Positions 17,931 through 27,278 of a stretch of DNA of 64,000 bases are shown in pieces. This DNA comes from Amaricoccus macauensis (GTDB lineage Bacteria > Pseudomonadota > Alphaproteobacteria > Rhodobacterales > Rhodobacteraceae), in NCBI RefSeq assembly GCF_014201905.1, contig NZ_JACHFM010000002.1, positions 124,001-188,000 on the forward strand, read 5' to 3'. The notes under the pieces were generated by a model. It searched no databases and was not told the origin of the DNA. It worked only from the letters and a program-made list of their open reading frames with translations. Both the position numbers and the translations under genes were made by a program. Numbering within the stretch: the first letter of the stretch is position 1; every line of letters begins with the position of its first letter.

Positions 17931-19355
17931 ATGCCTGCACGGATACTGCTGGTCGAGGATACTGCGTCGCTTTCGCTGCTCTACCAGACGGTGCTGACGC
18001 GCGCCGGGCATGGGGTCGTCAGCGTCTTCTCGCTGGCCGAGGCGCGGCAGCGCTGCGAGCAGGCCGCGCCCCGGGTCGTGCTTCTCGATCTGCAATTGCC
18101 GGATGGCGACGGGCTCGAATTGCTCGACCGGTTGCGCATCGATGCGCCGGACACGCGGGTGATCGTCATCACCGCCAATGGCTCGATCAACCGGGCCGTG
18201 CAGGCGATGCGCGCCGGGGCGTTCGACTTCCTGGTGAAGCCTTTCGACGAGGGCCGGCTGCTCAGCGCGGTCGAGAATGCGCTCGCGTCCGCGCCGGCGG
18301 CGGCTGACGACGACGCCGAGGCTGTGCCCGAGGAAGTCACCGGGTTCGAGGGCTTCATCGGCACGTCCATGGCCATGGCGGAGATCTACCGCATGGTCCG
18401 GGCCATCGGCCGCTCGACCGCGACGGTCTTCATCACCGGCGAGAGTGGCACCGGCAAGGAAGTCTGCGCCCGGGCGATCCATGCCATGTCGACGCGGAGG
18501 GCCAGGCCCTTCGTGCCGCTGAATTGCGCGGCCATTCCCCGCGACCTGCTGGAATCGGAGGTGTTCGGCCACCTGAAGGGCGCGTTCACCGGCGCGCTTT
18601 CCGACAAGCCGGGTGCTGCCGCCGTGGCCGACGGCGGGACGCTGTTTCTCGACGAGATCTGCGAGATGGACCTGTCGCTGCAGACGAAGCTGCTGCGCTT
18701 CCTGCAGACCTCGACGATCCAGCCGGTCGGTGCCGCGCGACCGGTGCAGGTCGACGTGCGCATCGTCTGCGCCACGAACCGCGATCCGGCGGAGGAAGTC
18801 CGCGCCGGGCGGTTCCGCGAGGATCTCTACTACCGCCTGCACGTGGTGCCGATCCACATGCCGCCACTTCGCCAGCGGCCCGGCGACATCATGCAGATCG
18901 CCCAGACGAGCCTCGTTGATTTCTCGGCGGAAGAGGGCAAGGACTTCGTCGGCTTCGACAGGGAGGCTGCGGAGGTGCTGACCGCGCGCCCATGGCCCGG
19001 CAATGTGCGGCAGCTTCTCAATGTGGTGCGCAATGTCGTGGTGCTGAACGACGGTCCGCTCGTCAGCGCCGGCATGCTGCCGGGCGAGTTTCCCGCGACG
19101 CCGGCTGTGTCGGCGTTGCCGCTGCACGGCTTGCCCCCTGCGCAGGAAACCGCGGTCAGCCGGTCATCGGCAGGGATCGCCTCGCTGGTCGGCACGCCGA
19201 TGGCCGATGTGGAGCGAGAGCTTATCGAGGCGACAATCGCCCATTGCGACGGCTCGATTCCTCGCGCGGCGCGGATGCTCGAACTCTCGCCGTCGACGAT
19301 CTACCGCAAGCTCGAGATGTGGACCGGGGTTCAGCGGCGGGCCGGCGCCCAGTAG
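17931..19355 (+). CDS. NtrC/LuxO-type sigma54-dependent response regulator
   Basis: The 474 residues comprise a receiver (Asp53 in VLLDLQLP, Lys103), a sigma54-activating AAA+ domain with Walker A GESGTGKE (170-177), the sigma54-contacting GAFTGA loop (217-222) and Walker B GGTLFLDEI, and a C-terminal Fis-type helix-turn-helix (AARMLELSPSTIYRKLEMW). It should remodel sigma54 polymerase once phosphorylated. The HPt-bearing kinase directly upstream is its likely phosphodonor, an arrangement recalling LuxU-LuxO. The sigma54-like element at 14077 makes its own operon a candidate target. The intact GAFTGA argues for a true activator. Confidence 0.92.
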   Translation: MPARILLVEDTASLSLLYQTVLTRAGHGVVSVFSLAEARQRCEQAAPRVVLLDLQLPDGDGLELLDRLRIDAPDTRVIVITANGSINRAVQAMRAGAFDFLVKPFDEGRLLSAVENALASAPAAADDDAEAVPEEVTGFEGFIGTSMAMAEIYRMVRAIGRSTATVFITGESGTGKEVCARAIHAMSTRRARPFVPLNCAAIPRDLLESEVFGHLKGAFTGALSDKPGAAAVADGGTLFLDEICEMDLSLQTKLLRFLQTSTIQPVGAARPVQVDVRIVCATNRDPAEEVRAGRFREDLYYRLHVVPIHMPPLRQRPGDIMQIAQTSLVDFSAEEGKDFVGFDREAAEVLTARPWPGNVRQLLNVVRNVVVLNDGPLVSAGMLPGEFPATPAVSALPLHGLPPAQETAVSRSSAGIASLVGTPMADVERELIEATIAHCDGSIPRAARMLELSPSTIYRKLEMWTGVQRRAGAQ

Positions 19356-19467
19356 CCACGTCAGGGCTTCACGCCGCGGCGCGGGCTCCGGCCGCGATCG
19401 GAAGCGCGGCTCTTGCCATTCCGCTTCACGCCACCATAGTCGGGTCAGCCGAAATGGATGGCCGACA

Positions 19468-19866
19468 ATGACCCTGCTTGCTGCCGCGATCGGCGCCCGC
19501 GCCAATGCCTACGCGCCGTACTCCGGCTTCTCCGTCGGCGCCGCGATCCGCTGCCCGGATGGCAGCGTGCACGCTGGCTGCAACGTCGAGAATGTCGCCT
19601 ATCCCGAGGGGACCTGTGCCGAGGCGGGAGCGATCGCGGCGATGGTCGCCGCCGGGCGCACCGCGATCGCCGAGGTGTGGGTGGTTTCCGACGGACCGGA
19701 ACTCGTCACGCCCTGCGGCGGTTGCCGGCAGAAGCTCGCGGAGTTCGCCGACGCCGGGGTGCCGGTCGTGCTGGCGGATCTCGGTGGAGAGCGGGCGCGG
19801 ACCACGGTTGGCGCGCTCTTGCCCGGCGCCTTCGGGCCGGCGCATCTGGCGGGGACCAGCGAATGA
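19468..19866 (+). CDS. cdd: Cytidine deaminase
   Basis: Converts cytidine and deoxycytidine to uridine and deoxyuridine. The 132 residues carry the zinc site Cys50 and Glu52 in GTCAEAG and Cys83 with Cys86 in TPCGGCRQ, plus the nucleoside-binding NVENVAYPEG. Length is standard for the homotetrameric class. The start at 19468 agrees with the family N-terminus (LLAAAIGARANAYAPYSGFSVGAA), although no strong ribosome binding site is visible. It is the first gene of a salvage operon, and its stop overlaps the deoC start (ATGA). Confidence 0.92.
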   Translation: MTLLAAAIGARANAYAPYSGFSVGAAIRCPDGSVHAGCNVENVAYPEGTCAEAGAIAAMVAAGRTAIAEVWVVSDGPELVTPCGGCRQKLAEFADAGVPVVLADLGGERARTTVGALLPGAFGPAHLAGTSE

Positions 19867-20621
19867 CCCCGATGGACGTCGCCGCCCGCGCGCTCGCGAG
19901 CCTCGATCTGACAAACCTCGACGCTGATTGTGATGCCGCAGCGGTCGACGCGCTCGCGCAACGGGCGCAGACACCGCACGGCCCGGTGGCCGCCATCTGC
20001 ATCTGGCCGGCCTTCGTGGCGCAGGCGCGGCGCGCGCTCGGTGGCAGCGGCATCCGGGTGGCGACGGTGGTGAACTTCCCCGCCGGCACGGCGCCGCTCT
20101 CCGCGACGCTCGGTGAAGTGGAGCGCGCGCTTGGCGATGGCGCCGACGAGATCGACCTTGTCGTTCCATGGCGCCGGCTCGTCGCCGGGCATGCTCCGGC
20201 GGTGACCGACGAGGTCGCCGCGGTCAAGGAGATCTGTGGTCGGGCGCGGCTGAAGACCATCCTCGAGACCGGCGAACTCGCCGATCCCGCCCTGATCCGC
20301 ACCGCCGCCGATGCCGCGCTGGCCGGGGGCGCGGATTTCCTCAAGACCTCGACCGGCAAGGTTCCGGTCAATGCCACGCCCGAGGCGGCGGCGATCCTGC
20401 TCGACGCAATCCTGGCCTCGGGGCGTGACGTCGGCCTGAAGCCTGCGGGCGGCGTGAAGACCACCGCGGACGCGGCGGTCTATCTCGACCTCTGCGACAG
20501 CCGGATGGGGCGGGGATGGGCGACGCCAGAGCATTTCCGCATCGGTGCGTCCGGCGTCCTGACCGCGCTCCTCGCGACGCTCGACGGCGCGGCGGCCGGC
20601 GCGACGGGCGAGGGCTACTGA
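19863..20621 (+). CDS. deoC: Deoxyribose-phosphate aldolase
   Basis: Cleaves 2-deoxyribose-5-phosphate to glyceraldehyde-3-phosphate and acetaldehyde. The 252-residue TIM barrel shows the catalytic Asp in DEIDLVVPW, the Schiff-base Lys161 in FLKTSTGK, and the proton-relay Lys in LKPAGGVK. The start ATG overlaps the cdd stop by four bases, and deoA begins one base after its stop, so the genes are translationally coupled. It is the last step of deoxynucleoside breakdown in this operon. Confidence 0.94.
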   Translation: MTPMDVAARALASLDLTNLDADCDAAAVDALAQRAQTPHGPVAAICIWPAFVAQARRALGGSGIRVATVVNFPAGTAPLSATLGEVERALGDGADEIDLVVPWRRLVAGHAPAVTDEVAAVKEICGRARLKTILETGELADPALIRTAADAALAGGADFLKTSTGKVPVNATPEAAAILLDAILASGRDVGLKPAGGVKTTADAAVYLDLCDSRMGRGWATPEHFRIGASGVLTALLATLDGAAAGATGEGY

Positions 20622-20622
20622 C

Positions 20623-21930
20623 GTGCTGCCGCAGGAAATCATCATCGCCAAGCGCGACGGCCGCCGGCTGACGGACGACGAGATCCGCTTCTTCGTCCGC
20701 GGCCTGACCGATGAGACGATCAGCGAGGGGCAGGTGGCGGCCCTCGCCATGGCGATCCTCTTGCGCGGCCTCGACATCGACGAGCGCGTGGCCTTGACGC
20801 TCGCCATGCGCGACAGCGGGCGTGTGCTCCACTGGGACCTGCCCGGGCCCGTCGTCGACAAGCACTCCACGGGCGGCGTCGGCGACAACGTCTCGCTCAT
20901 GCTCGCCCCGGCACTCGCCGCCTGCGGCGCCTACGTGCCGATGATCTCCGGCCGTGGGCTCGGGCACACCGGCGGGACGCTCGACAAGTTCGACGCTATC
21001 CCGGGCTATGTGACGCAGCCCGACGAGGCGACGTTCCGCCGGGTGGTCGCGGATGTGGGATGCGCCATCATCGGCCAGACGCCAGACATCGCCCCCGCCG
21101 ACCGCCGGCTCTATGCCATCCGCGACGTGACCGGCACGGTGGAGTCGATCGACCTCATCACCGCCTCGATCCTGTCGAAGAAGCTCGCGGCCGGGCTCGA
21201 CGCGCTGGTGCTCGACGTGAAGGTGGGGACGGGCGCCTTCATGGCGAGCCGCGACGACGCGCTGGCGCTCGCCACGAGCCTGACCGACGTGGCGAACGGT
21301 GCCGGGTGCCGCACGCGGGCGCTCATCACCGACATGAACGAGCCGCTGGCGAGTGCTGCCGGCAATGCGCTCGAAATGGCGAACGCCGCGCGCTTCCTGC
21401 GTGGCGATGCCATCGACAGCCGGCTCTGGGATGTGACGATAGCGCTCGGAGCGGAACTGCTCGCGCTCTCCGGCATCGCCCGCGACGCGGAGGACGGCGC
21501 CGACCGCATGGCGATGGCCTTCGAGTCCGGCGCCGCCGCCGAGCGGTTCGACCGCATGGTGGCAGCCTTGGGTGGCCCGACCGATTTTCTCGACCGCTTC
21601 GAGAGCCATCTTGCCCGGGCGCCGCATGTCGCCGACGTCATGGCCGGCCGCGACGGCTTCGTCGCGGGCATCGACACCCGCGGCCTCGGCCTCGCCGTCG
21701 TCGAACTCGGTGGCGGACGACGCCGCGCGACGGACACCATCGACCACGCCGTCGGGCTCGAGACGCTGGCGGGCCTCGGGCTCGCCGTCGATCCCGACAC
21801 GCCGCTCGCCCGGGTGCACGCCGCCTCCGAGGACGCGCTGGCCGCGGCGGTGGCGCGGGTCCGCGCCGCTTACCGCCTCGACGACACGCCCCCCGAGGAT
21901 GGGCCGCTCGTCCTCGACCGGCTCGGATGA
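20623..21930 (+). CDS. deoA: Thymidine phosphorylase
   Basis: Phosphorolyses thymidine or deoxyuridine to the base and 2-deoxyribose-1-phosphate. The 435 residues match the family: phosphate-binding KHSTGGVGD at 80-88, an early [12 protein letters not shown] helix, and [16 protein letters not shown]. It starts with GTG at 20623, one base past the deoC stop. Its own stop overlaps the deoB start (ATGA at 21927-21930). Its substrate deoxyuridine comes from cdd and its sugar product goes to deoB. Confidence 0.95.
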   Translation: MLPQEIIIAKRDGRRLTDDEIRFFVRGLTDETISEGQVAALAMAILLRGLDIDERVALTLAMRDSGRVLHWDLPGPVVDKHSTGGVGDNVSLMLAPALAACGAYVPMISGRGLGHTGGTLDKFDAIPGYVTQPDEATFRRVVADVGCAIIGQTPDIAPADRRLYAIRDVTGTVESIDLITASILSKKLAAGLDALVLDVKVGTGAFMASRDDALALATSLTDVANGAGCRTRALITDMNEPLASAAGNALEMANAARFLRGDAIDSRLWDVTIALGAELLALSGIARDAEDGADRMAMAFESGAAAERFDRMVAALGGPTDFLDRFESHLARAPHVADVMAGRDGFVAGIDTRGLGLAVVELGGGRRRATDTIDHAVGLETLAGLGLAVDPDTPLARVHAASEDALAAAVARVRAAYRLDDTPPEDGPLVLDRLG

Positions 21931-23147
21931 TGGCGCGGGCGTTTCTCCTCGTTCTCGACTCCGTCGGCTGCGGCGGCGCGCCGGACGCGGCCGACTTCGG
22001 CGACGCGGGTGCGAACACGCTCGGCCACATCGCGATCGCCTGCCGGGAGGGCCGGGCCGAGGAGGGCCGCTCCGGCCCGCTCCACCTGCCGAACCTCGCG
22101 GCGCTCGGGCTCGGGCGAGCGATCCACGCCGCCTCCGGGCTCGATCTGCCGGAACTCGACGCGCCGCTCACCGGTGTCTGGGCGGCGGCGACCGAGGTCT
22201 CGCGCGGCAAGGACACGCCGTCTGGCCACTGGGAGCTCGCGGGCGTGCCGGTGCCCTGGGACTGGCACTACTTCCCGAGGACCGACCCGGCGATCCCGCC
22301 CGAGGTGACCGAGTCGCTCATCGCGCGCGCCGGTCTGCCGGGAACGCTCTGCAACGCGCACTCCTCCGGAATGCCGGTCTTGCGAGCGTTCGGCGAGGCG
22401 CACATCGCGAGCGGCAAGCCGATCCTCTACACCTCCGCCGACAGCGTGTTGCAGATCGCGGCGCACGAGACGCATTTCGGGCTGGATCGGCTCTACGAGG
22501 TCTGCCGGATCGCGGCCGAGATCGTTCATCCCATGCGCGTCGGCCGGGTGATCGCGCGGCCGTTCGTCGGCGAGACTGCAGAAAGCTTCCGCCGCACCGC
22601 GAACCGGCGCGATCTCGCGATCCCGCCGCCCGAGCCGACGATCCTCGATCGGGTGCAGGCGGCGCGCGGGCAAACGCACGCGATCGGCAAGATCGGCGAC
22701 ATCTTCGCGCACAGGGGGCTTTCGACGCTCGCGAAGGGCAAGGACGACATGGCGCTGCTCGACGCGACGCTTGCGGCGATCGACACGGCCGGCGACGGCG
22801 ACCTGGTCTTCGCGAACTACGTGGATTTCGATACGCTCTGGGGCCATCCCCGCGACGTCTCGGGGTACGCCCGCGCGCTCGAGGCGTTTGACGCGCGGTT
22901 GCCGGAAGTGACCCGGCGGCTGCGGCCGGGCGACCTGCTCATCATCACCGCCGACCATGGCAACGATCCGACGTGGGTCGGCACCGACCACACGCGCGAG
23001 CGGGTGCCGGTGCTTGTGGCGGCACCGGGGCTTGCACCCGGCGGCGCGGGGCTCGTGGGCTTCGCCGACGTGGCGGAGACCGTGGCCGCGCACCTCGGGA
23101 TCCCGGCGGGGCGGCACGGGCGGGACTTTCTGGGCCACAAGGCATGA
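21927..23147 (+). CDS. deoB: Phosphopentomutase
   Basis: Isomerises (deoxy)ribose-1-phosphate to the 5-phosphate, linking deoA to deoC. The 406 residues belong to the alkaline-phosphatase-like metalloenzymes: Asp11 in VLDSVGCGG, the catalytic Thr97 in KDTPSGHWE, and metal ligands in [10 protein letters not shown] near the C-terminus with a later THTRERVP-type loop (here TDHTRERVP). Two adjacent ATGs (21927 and 21930) are possible starts. The first overlaps the deoA stop and is preferred for coupling. Confidence 0.94.
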   Translation: MMARAFLLVLDSVGCGGAPDAADFGDAGANTLGHIAIACREGRAEEGRSGPLHLPNLAALGLGRAIHAASGLDLPELDAPLTGVWAAATEVSRGKDTPSGHWELAGVPVPWDWHYFPRTDPAIPPEVTESLIARAGLPGTLCNAHSSGMPVLRAFGEAHIASGKPILYTSADSVLQIAAHETHFGLDRLYEVCRIAAEIVHPMRVGRVIARPFVGETAESFRRTANRRDLAIPPPEPTILDRVQAARGQTHAIGKIGDIFAHRGLSTLAKGKDDMALLDATLAAIDTAGDGDLVFANYVDFDTLWGHPRDVSGYARALEAFDARLPEVTRRLRPGDLLIITADHGNDPTWVGTDHTRERVPVLVAAPGLAPGGAGLVGFADVAETVAAHLGIPAGRHGRDFLGHKA

Positions 23148-23265
23148 CGCGCCCCGCGATCGAAGCGTGCCTCGGCCCGCGAAAGGCCCGCGACTCGCGA
23201 TCTCGCGGACCAGATCGCCGATAAGCCCCTGTTTGCCTGCCTGAAACCCAAATGCGAGCGAAGCC

Positions 23266-23895
23266 ATGCAGCACCTGACCATCGTCACGCACCCCCTCGT
23301 GCAGCACAAGCTCACCATCATGCGGGACCGGGAGACCTCGACAGCGGGCTTCCGCGGCCTCCTGCGCGAGATCTCGCTCTTGCTTGCCTATGAGGTGACC
23401 CGCGACCTGCCGCTCACCATGACCTCGATCGAGACGCCGCTGACCGAGATGGAAGCCCCGGTCCTGCAGGGCAAGAAGCTGGCGCTCATCTCGATCCTGC
23501 GCGCCGGAAACGGCCTGCTCGACGGGGTGCTGGAACTCATCCCATCGGCCCGCGTCGGCTTCATCGGACTTTACCGCGACGAGGCGACGCTGCAGCCGGT
23601 GAAGTACTACGACAAGGTGCCGGGCGATCTCGACGAGCGGGTGACGATCGTCCTCGATCCGATGCTCGCCACCGGCAATTCGTCGGTCGCGGCGGTCTCG
23701 CTTCTGAAGGACAAGGGGGCGGCCGACATCCGCTTTCTCTGCCTGCTCGCCGCGCCCGAGGGCGTCGCGCGGATGCGCGAGGCGCACCCGGACGTGCCGA
23801 TCGTGACAGCGGCCCTCGACAAGCGGCTGAACGAAAAGGGCTACATCGTCCCGGGCCTCGGCGATGCCGGTGACCGGATGTTCGGGACGAAGTAG
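23266..23895 (+). CDS. upp: Uracil phosphoribosyltransferase
   Basis: Makes UMP from uracil and PRPP, salvaging the base released by deoA from deoxyuridine. The 209 residues are the normal length. The PRPP loop is DPMLATGNS at 131-139, the dimer-interface [11 protein letters not shown] segment is present, and the C-terminus [13 protein letters not shown] is characteristic of bacterial Upp. It lies 118 bases behind deoB and may be read from the same transcript. It ends only 4 bases from the convergent heavy-metal-sensor-like gene. Confidence 0.96.
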   Translation: MQHLTIVTHPLVQHKLTIMRDRETSTAGFRGLLREISLLLAYEVTRDLPLTMTSIETPLTEMEAPVLQGKKLALISILRAGNGLLDGVLELIPSARVGFIGLYRDEATLQPVKYYDKVPGDLDERVTIVLDPMLATGNSSVAAVSLLKDKGAADIRFLCLLAAPEGVARMREAHPDVPIVTAALDKRLNEKGYIVPGLGDAGDRMFGTK

Positions 23896-23899
23896 CGTC

Positions 23900-24379
23900 T
23901 CAGTGCTTCGACGGAGGCCCCGGAGGGCCCTTGCGGCCGCGTCGCTCCAGCAGTTCCGCCGCATAGGCCTCGCGATCCTGCGGTGACATCCGGTCGATCT
24001 GCGTCATCAGCAGGTCAGTGCTCCGCGCGCCCAGCTGGTTCGCGACGTCAAGTTGCGAGGCAAAGAGCGCCCGCACAGCGTCCGGCTCGAACGGGTCGGC
24101 CCGCAGCGCCGTCGCCATGTTGCGTGAGAGGTTGCTCATCGTCTCGCGCGGCCCGCTCCAGTCCTTGCGCGTGGCGCGCAGCGCCTCGCCGAGATCGCTG
24201 CGATAGGGCTGGGGCAGGGCGCGGGCAAACGGCCAGAGCGCCGGGCCGGGGCCGGGATCGGGCGGCGGCGGCCCCTTGAGGATCGCGCCGCCGATGATGC
24301 CGACCGCCGCGAGGTTCAGCCCCAGCGAGGCGATGAGCAACCAGCGGGTCCAGCGGCGGCGCCAGCGTGGCAACGGCAT
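23900..24379 (-). CDS. Periplasmic heavy-metal-sensor-like membrane protein, 159 aa
   Basis: An Arg/Trp-rich start (PLPRWRRRWTRW) precedes one membrane anchor at about residues 15-34. A Pro-rich linker and then a long helical periplasmic domain follow (LGEALRATRKDW, MATALRADPFEPDAVRALF, LLMTQIDRMSPQDREAYAAEL), of the type found in CnrX/Spy-like heavy-metal sensor proteins. The start at 24379 is chosen because it begins the membrane anchor and lies 4 bases behind the anti-sigma stop. It is the last gene of the sigma operon, so a role in sensing envelope stress or metal for the ECF sigma factor is inferred. Confidence 0.78.
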   Translation of the reverse strand: MPLPRWRRRWTRWLLIASLGLNLAAVGIIGGAILKGPPPPDPGPGPALWPFARALPQPYRSDLGEALRATRKDWSGPRETMSNLSRNMATALRADPFEPDAVRALFASQLDVANQLGARSTDLLMTQIDRMSPQDREAYAAELLERRGRKGPPGPPSKH

Positions 24380-24383
24380 CCGC

Positions 24384-24809
24384 TCAGCCCTCCGCCGATG
24401 CAAGGTCGAAGAACGCGCCCACCGGGTCGTCCGGCATGCTGTCCGCCGCCACCGCACGCGCGCCCGTCCAGACCGTGCCGTCCTCGACCGTCACCCGTCC
24501 GTCGATGCCGATCCAGAAGCCGAGCGCCGCGCAGGCCGCGAGCGCCACCGCCGCCTTCCATCCGCTCAGACGGCGGCGCGGCGCATCGGCATCCGCTGCC
24601 GGCAGGGGCGCGGGTGTCGTCGCCTCGGCCACCACCGCGGTCGGCTCGTGGACAGCGTTTCGCGCATCATCAACCACGGCGGCATCGGCAAGGATCGCCG
24701 AGAGCAAGGCAAGCGGCGGCTCCGCCGGCTCCGCGCGCAGGGCGGCAAACCACGGATCGAGGATCAGCTCCTCTCGCGTCCCCTCGAACGGCTCTCTCCT
24801 CTCAGCCAT
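24384..24809 (-). CDS. Probable anti-sigma factor, single membrane span
   Basis: 141 residues. An N-terminal cytoplasmic segment of about 80 residues is acidic and helical, a single membrane span lies at about 83-101 (WKAAVALAACAALGFWIG), and a short periplasmic tail follows. No HxxxCxxC zinc motif is present, so it is not a zinc-type anti-sigma. The assignment rests on position: its ATG lies inside the last codons of the ECF sigma gene (8-base overlap), the common arrangement for sigma/anti-sigma pairs. With the heavy-metal-sensor-like protein it could form a membrane sensing complex. Confidence 0.65.
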   Translation of the reverse strand: MAERREPFEGTREELILDPWFAALRAEPAEPPLALLSAILADAAVVDDARNAVHEPTAVVAEATTPAPLPAADADAPRRRLSGWKAAVALAACAALGFWIGIDGRVTVEDGTVWTGARAVAADSMPDDPVGAFFDLASAEG

Positions 24810-25380
24810 CGCTGAACCCCAGTGCTTCCCGACGCGGCGCAAGGCGCGCCGCGAGCTCCCGTCTCGCCCGCCCGAGCAGGCTTTCCACCGCCTCGACACT
24901 GGTGTCGAGGATTTCCGCGATCTCCGGGTTCGAGCGTTCCTCGAAGTGCCGGAGCACGACTGCGAGCCGCTGCCGGTCCGGCAATGTCTCGAGGGCGGCG
25001 CGCAGCGCCACCGCCCGGTCGTCGGCCTCGATCTGCGCGAGCGCCCCCGGCGCCTCGTCCGCCTGTTCGGGCATGCCATCGGAGGCGATTTCGCGCCGGC
25101 GCCGCAGGCGGTCGATGCAAAGGTTCGACGCCACCCGGTAGAGCCAGGTGCCGAGCTGCGCCTGCCCGGGTTGCCAGTCGGAAGCGATGCGCCAGAGCCG
25201 GAGCATCGCCTCCTGCGTCACGTCCTCGGCCTCGGCCTGCTCGCGGAGCATCCGCCGGGCGAGGGCAAAGACCCGCGGTGCGTGCCGGGCCGTGAGCAGC
25301 CGTGCCGCCGCCCGGTCGCCCGCGGCGTAGCGTGCGAGCAGCGTCGCATCATCCGCATCTTCGGTCCGGATCGGTGTCAT
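24802..25380 (-). CDS. ECF-type RNA polymerase sigma factor
   Basis: 192 residues with region 2 at about 14-85 (FALARRMLREQAEAEDVTQE, LGTWLYRVASNLCIDRLRRRR) and region 4 at about 125-180 (LPDRQRLAVVLRHFEE and SNPEIAEILDTSVEAVESLLGRARREL helix-turn-helix). This is a standard two-region ECF sigma. The ATG at 25380 is chosen as the family-like start; the open frame upstream is unrelated. It overlaps the anti-sigma gene and follows the EF-hand gene by 88 bases. Activation by an envelope signal is inferred from the neighbours, not from sequence. Confidence 0.9.
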   Translation of the reverse strand: MTPIRTEDADDATLLARYAAGDRAAARLLTARHAPRVFALARRMLREQAEAEDVTQEAMLRLWRIASDWQPGQAQLGTWLYRVASNLCIDRLRRRREIASDGMPEQADEAPGALAQIEADDRAVALRAALETLPDRQRLAVVLRHFEERSNPEIAEILDTSVEAVESLLGRARRELAARLAPRREALGFSDG

Positions 25381-25468
25381 CGGCGGCAGTATGCACCCTC
25401 CCGGCAGTGCCGTCAGGTGGCAGCGGCGCGGCGCTCGAGCGCTTCCGATCATGGCCGCGCCCGCCCCC

Positions 25469-26059
25469 TCAGCCGTTGCTGGTTGACGCCGCCGCATCCG
25501 GCTGCGCCGGCTCGACGTCGGCCGCGCCCCGGCGCATGTCGCCGTGGCCGTGGCCGAACCCGTCCCGGCCGAACCGGTGGGGCGACTTGATCGCGTCGGC
25601 CTCTTCCTGGGAGATCGCCGCATCGCGGTCGGTGTCAGCCTTCGCGAGCAGCATGTTCACCTGCCGCTCGGCCAGCACCTGCACCGTGACGCTGCCGCTC
25701 TCGGTGCCACCGGTCTCGGCGAGGATCCGGTCTGCCATCCGCTCGGTCGGGCTGGCGGAGAAGATCGCGACCAGCGCGTCCTGCGGTCCCGGCAGTGCCG
25801 CGGCAAGCTCGGCGCGGTCGAGCGATGCGTCGTTGTTCGTGTCGGCGGTGGCAATCCGCGCGGTCGCGCGCGCCATCAGCTCGGCCCGGCTGAGCGAGCC
25901 GTCTCCGTCCGTGTCGATCACGGTGAAATCGATCTGTCCGCCGGAGCGTCCGTGCGGGCCGTCGTGCCATCCGCCCTTCGGCTCGGCGGAAGCGAAGCCG
26001 GCGATCGCCAGTCCGCCGACGAGCGCGGTCGCGGCGACGAGGTGGGAGATACGAGCCAT
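25469..26059 (-). CDS. Secreted EF-hand calcium-binding-type protein
   Basis: A signal peptide of about 25 residues (VAATALVGGLAIAGFASAE) is followed by three EF-hand loops: DTDGDGSLSRAE at 49-60, DTNNDASLDRAE at 73-84 and DTDRDAAISQEE at 142-153. The first has a full set of acidic ligands. The spacing suggests a fourth, degenerate loop between the second and third. A His/Gly-rich stretch (FGHGHGD) near the end could bind another metal. Located in the periplasm and encoded ahead of the ECF sigma unit on the same strand, it may belong to the same regulon. Confidence 0.85.
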   Translation of the reverse strand: MARISHLVAATALVGGLAIAGFASAEPKGGWHDGPHGRSGGQIDFTVIDTDGDGSLSRAELMARATARIATADTNNDASLDRAELAAALPGPQDALVAIFSASPTERMADRILAETGGTESGSVTVQVLAERQVNMLLAKADTDRDAAISQEEADAIKSPHRFGRDGFGHGHGDMRRGAADVEPAQPDAAASTSNG

Positions 26060-26092
26060 TCGGAGAATTCCTGTCTTGCCTGCGTTCTGTTC

Positions 26093-26120
26093 TTATCAAC
26101 GTGGCCGCGTGGGGATTCCG
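26093..26120 (-). promoter_or_regulatory. Possible ECF-type promoter ahead of the EF-hand gene
   Basis: On the minus strand GGAATC (26115-26120) and GATAAG (26093-26098) stand 16 bases apart, 34 bases ahead of the EF-hand gene start. GGAAxx is the usual -35 core for ECF sigma factors. The -10 is not a known consensus, so this is a weak candidate for autoregulation of the sigma cluster. Confidence 0.25.
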
Positions 26121-26170
26121 TCGCTGCCTCGGACTGGTTTTTCGTCCGATCCTTGGGTATAGGAAGAGGC

Positions 26171-26593
26171 ATGATCGAAAGCAGTCACTCGACCCCCGCC
26201 AGTGAGCCCGAGCGCGACGCCCGCACGGCGATGCGGCGTGGCTGGTCCCGGCGTTGCCCCGCCTGTGGCAAGGGCGCAATGATGGATGGCTTCCTGACGG
26301 TGCGCCGCGATTGCCCCGATTGCGGGACCGAACTCTACCATCATCGCGCCGACGACGGCCCGGCATGGGCGACGATCCTCATCACCGGCCATATCATGGC
26401 GCCGCTGATGCTCTTCGTCTACGTGGAGTACCGGCCCGAGGCGTGGGTGATGGCGCTCGGCTTCTCGGTGGTCTTCGTCGCCATGTCGCTCTATCTCCTG
26501 CCACGGCTGAAGGGCGGGTTCGTCGGATTGCAGTGGGCGAAACGCATGTACGGCTTCGGCAAGCAGGACGGGAAACTTGTCCCCGGCACCTGA
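26171..26593 (+). CDS. DUF983 membrane protein with two CxxC knuckles
   Basis: 140 residues. The N-terminal cytoplasmic part carries two zinc-knuckle-like pairs, Cys29/Cys32 (RCPACGKG) and Cys48/Cys51 (DCPDCGTE). Two membrane helices follow (about 68-86, TILITGHIMAPLMLFVYVE region, and 92-113, WVMALGFSVVFVAMSLYLL). This is the layout of the DUF983 family, small membrane proteins of unknown function common in alphaproteobacteria. The ATG at 26171 follows AGGAAGAGG. Its end overlaps the NUDIX gene start by 17 bases. Confidence 0.88.
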   Translation: MIESSHSTPASEPERDARTAMRRGWSRRCPACGKGAMMDGFLTVRRDCPDCGTELYHHRADDGPAWATILITGHIMAPLMLFVYVEYRPEAWVMALGFSVVFVAMSLYLLPRLKGGFVGLQWAKRMYGFGKQDGKLVPGT

Positions 26594-27278
26594 CGCTCCG
26601 CCGAACCGCGATCCGCAAATCCGCGACGCCGCAACCATCATCCTCGTTCGCCGCACCGGGCCCGTGCCGCAGGTGCTGATGGGTCAGCGCGGCAACAAGG
26701 CCGTCTTCATGCCCGACAAGTTCGTCTTCCCGGGCGGCGCGGTCGATCCCGACGACTTCGCGCTGCGAGGCGACGTTCCGGCCCTGCGCGAAACCCGGGA
26801 GCGCCTCGCCGTCGACGCCCGGCCGGAGCTTGTCGACGCGCTGCCGCGCGCGGCGGTGCGCGAGCTCTGGGAGGAGACCGGGCTGATGCTCGGGCGCGCC
26901 GATCCCACCGCGGTGGCGCAGGACGTGCCGCCGTCCTGGCGGGGCTTCTTCGAGGAAGGGTTGGTGCCGAACGGCGCCGCGTTGCGTTTCGTCTTCCGCG
27001 CCATCACCCCGCCGGGGCGGCCGCGCCGATTTGACGCACGGTTCTTCCTCGCGGATGCCGGCGACATCTCCGGACGCGACGATGATTTCGGCAACGCCGG
27101 CGACGAGCTGCGTCACCTGCAGTGGCTCGACCTCGCCGCGGCGCGGGATCTGTCGCTGCCCTTCATCACCGAGGTGGTGCTTGGCGAGATCGAGGCGTTG
27201 CTCGAGTCGGGTCTCGTGGACCGGCCGGTGCCGTTCTTCCACCAGACCGCCACGGGGCCCTGCTTCAAGGCGATCTGA
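26577..27278 (+). CDS. NUDIX hydrolase, long-insert (NUDT19/ coenzyme-A-like) type
   Basis: Hydrolyses nucleoside-diphosphate-linked compounds. Gly53-Gly54 of the box (FPGGAVD) is separated by an insertion of about 40 residues from the catalytic helix AAVRELWEETGLM (93-104), a spacing seen in the NUDT19-like subgroup. The metal-binding REXXEE motif is intact. Translation probably starts at TTG (26577), 17 bases inside the DUF983 gene, with AGGA upstream; the next ATG would remove the first strand. Its end overlaps the convergent sqdC gene by 14 bases. The substrate is not predictable; CoA derivatives are a possibility for this subgroup. Confidence 0.85.
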   Translation: MSPAPDAPPNRDPQIRDAATIILVRRTGPVPQVLMGQRGNKAVFMPDKFVFPGGAVDPDDFALRGDVPALRETRERLAVDARPELVDALPRAAVRELWEETGLMLGRADPTAVAQDVPPSWRGFFEEGLVPNGAALRFVFRAITPPGRPRRFDARFFLADAGDISGRDDDFGNAGDELRHLQWLDLAAARDLSLPFITEVVLGEIEALLESGLVDRPVPFFHQTATGPCFKAI

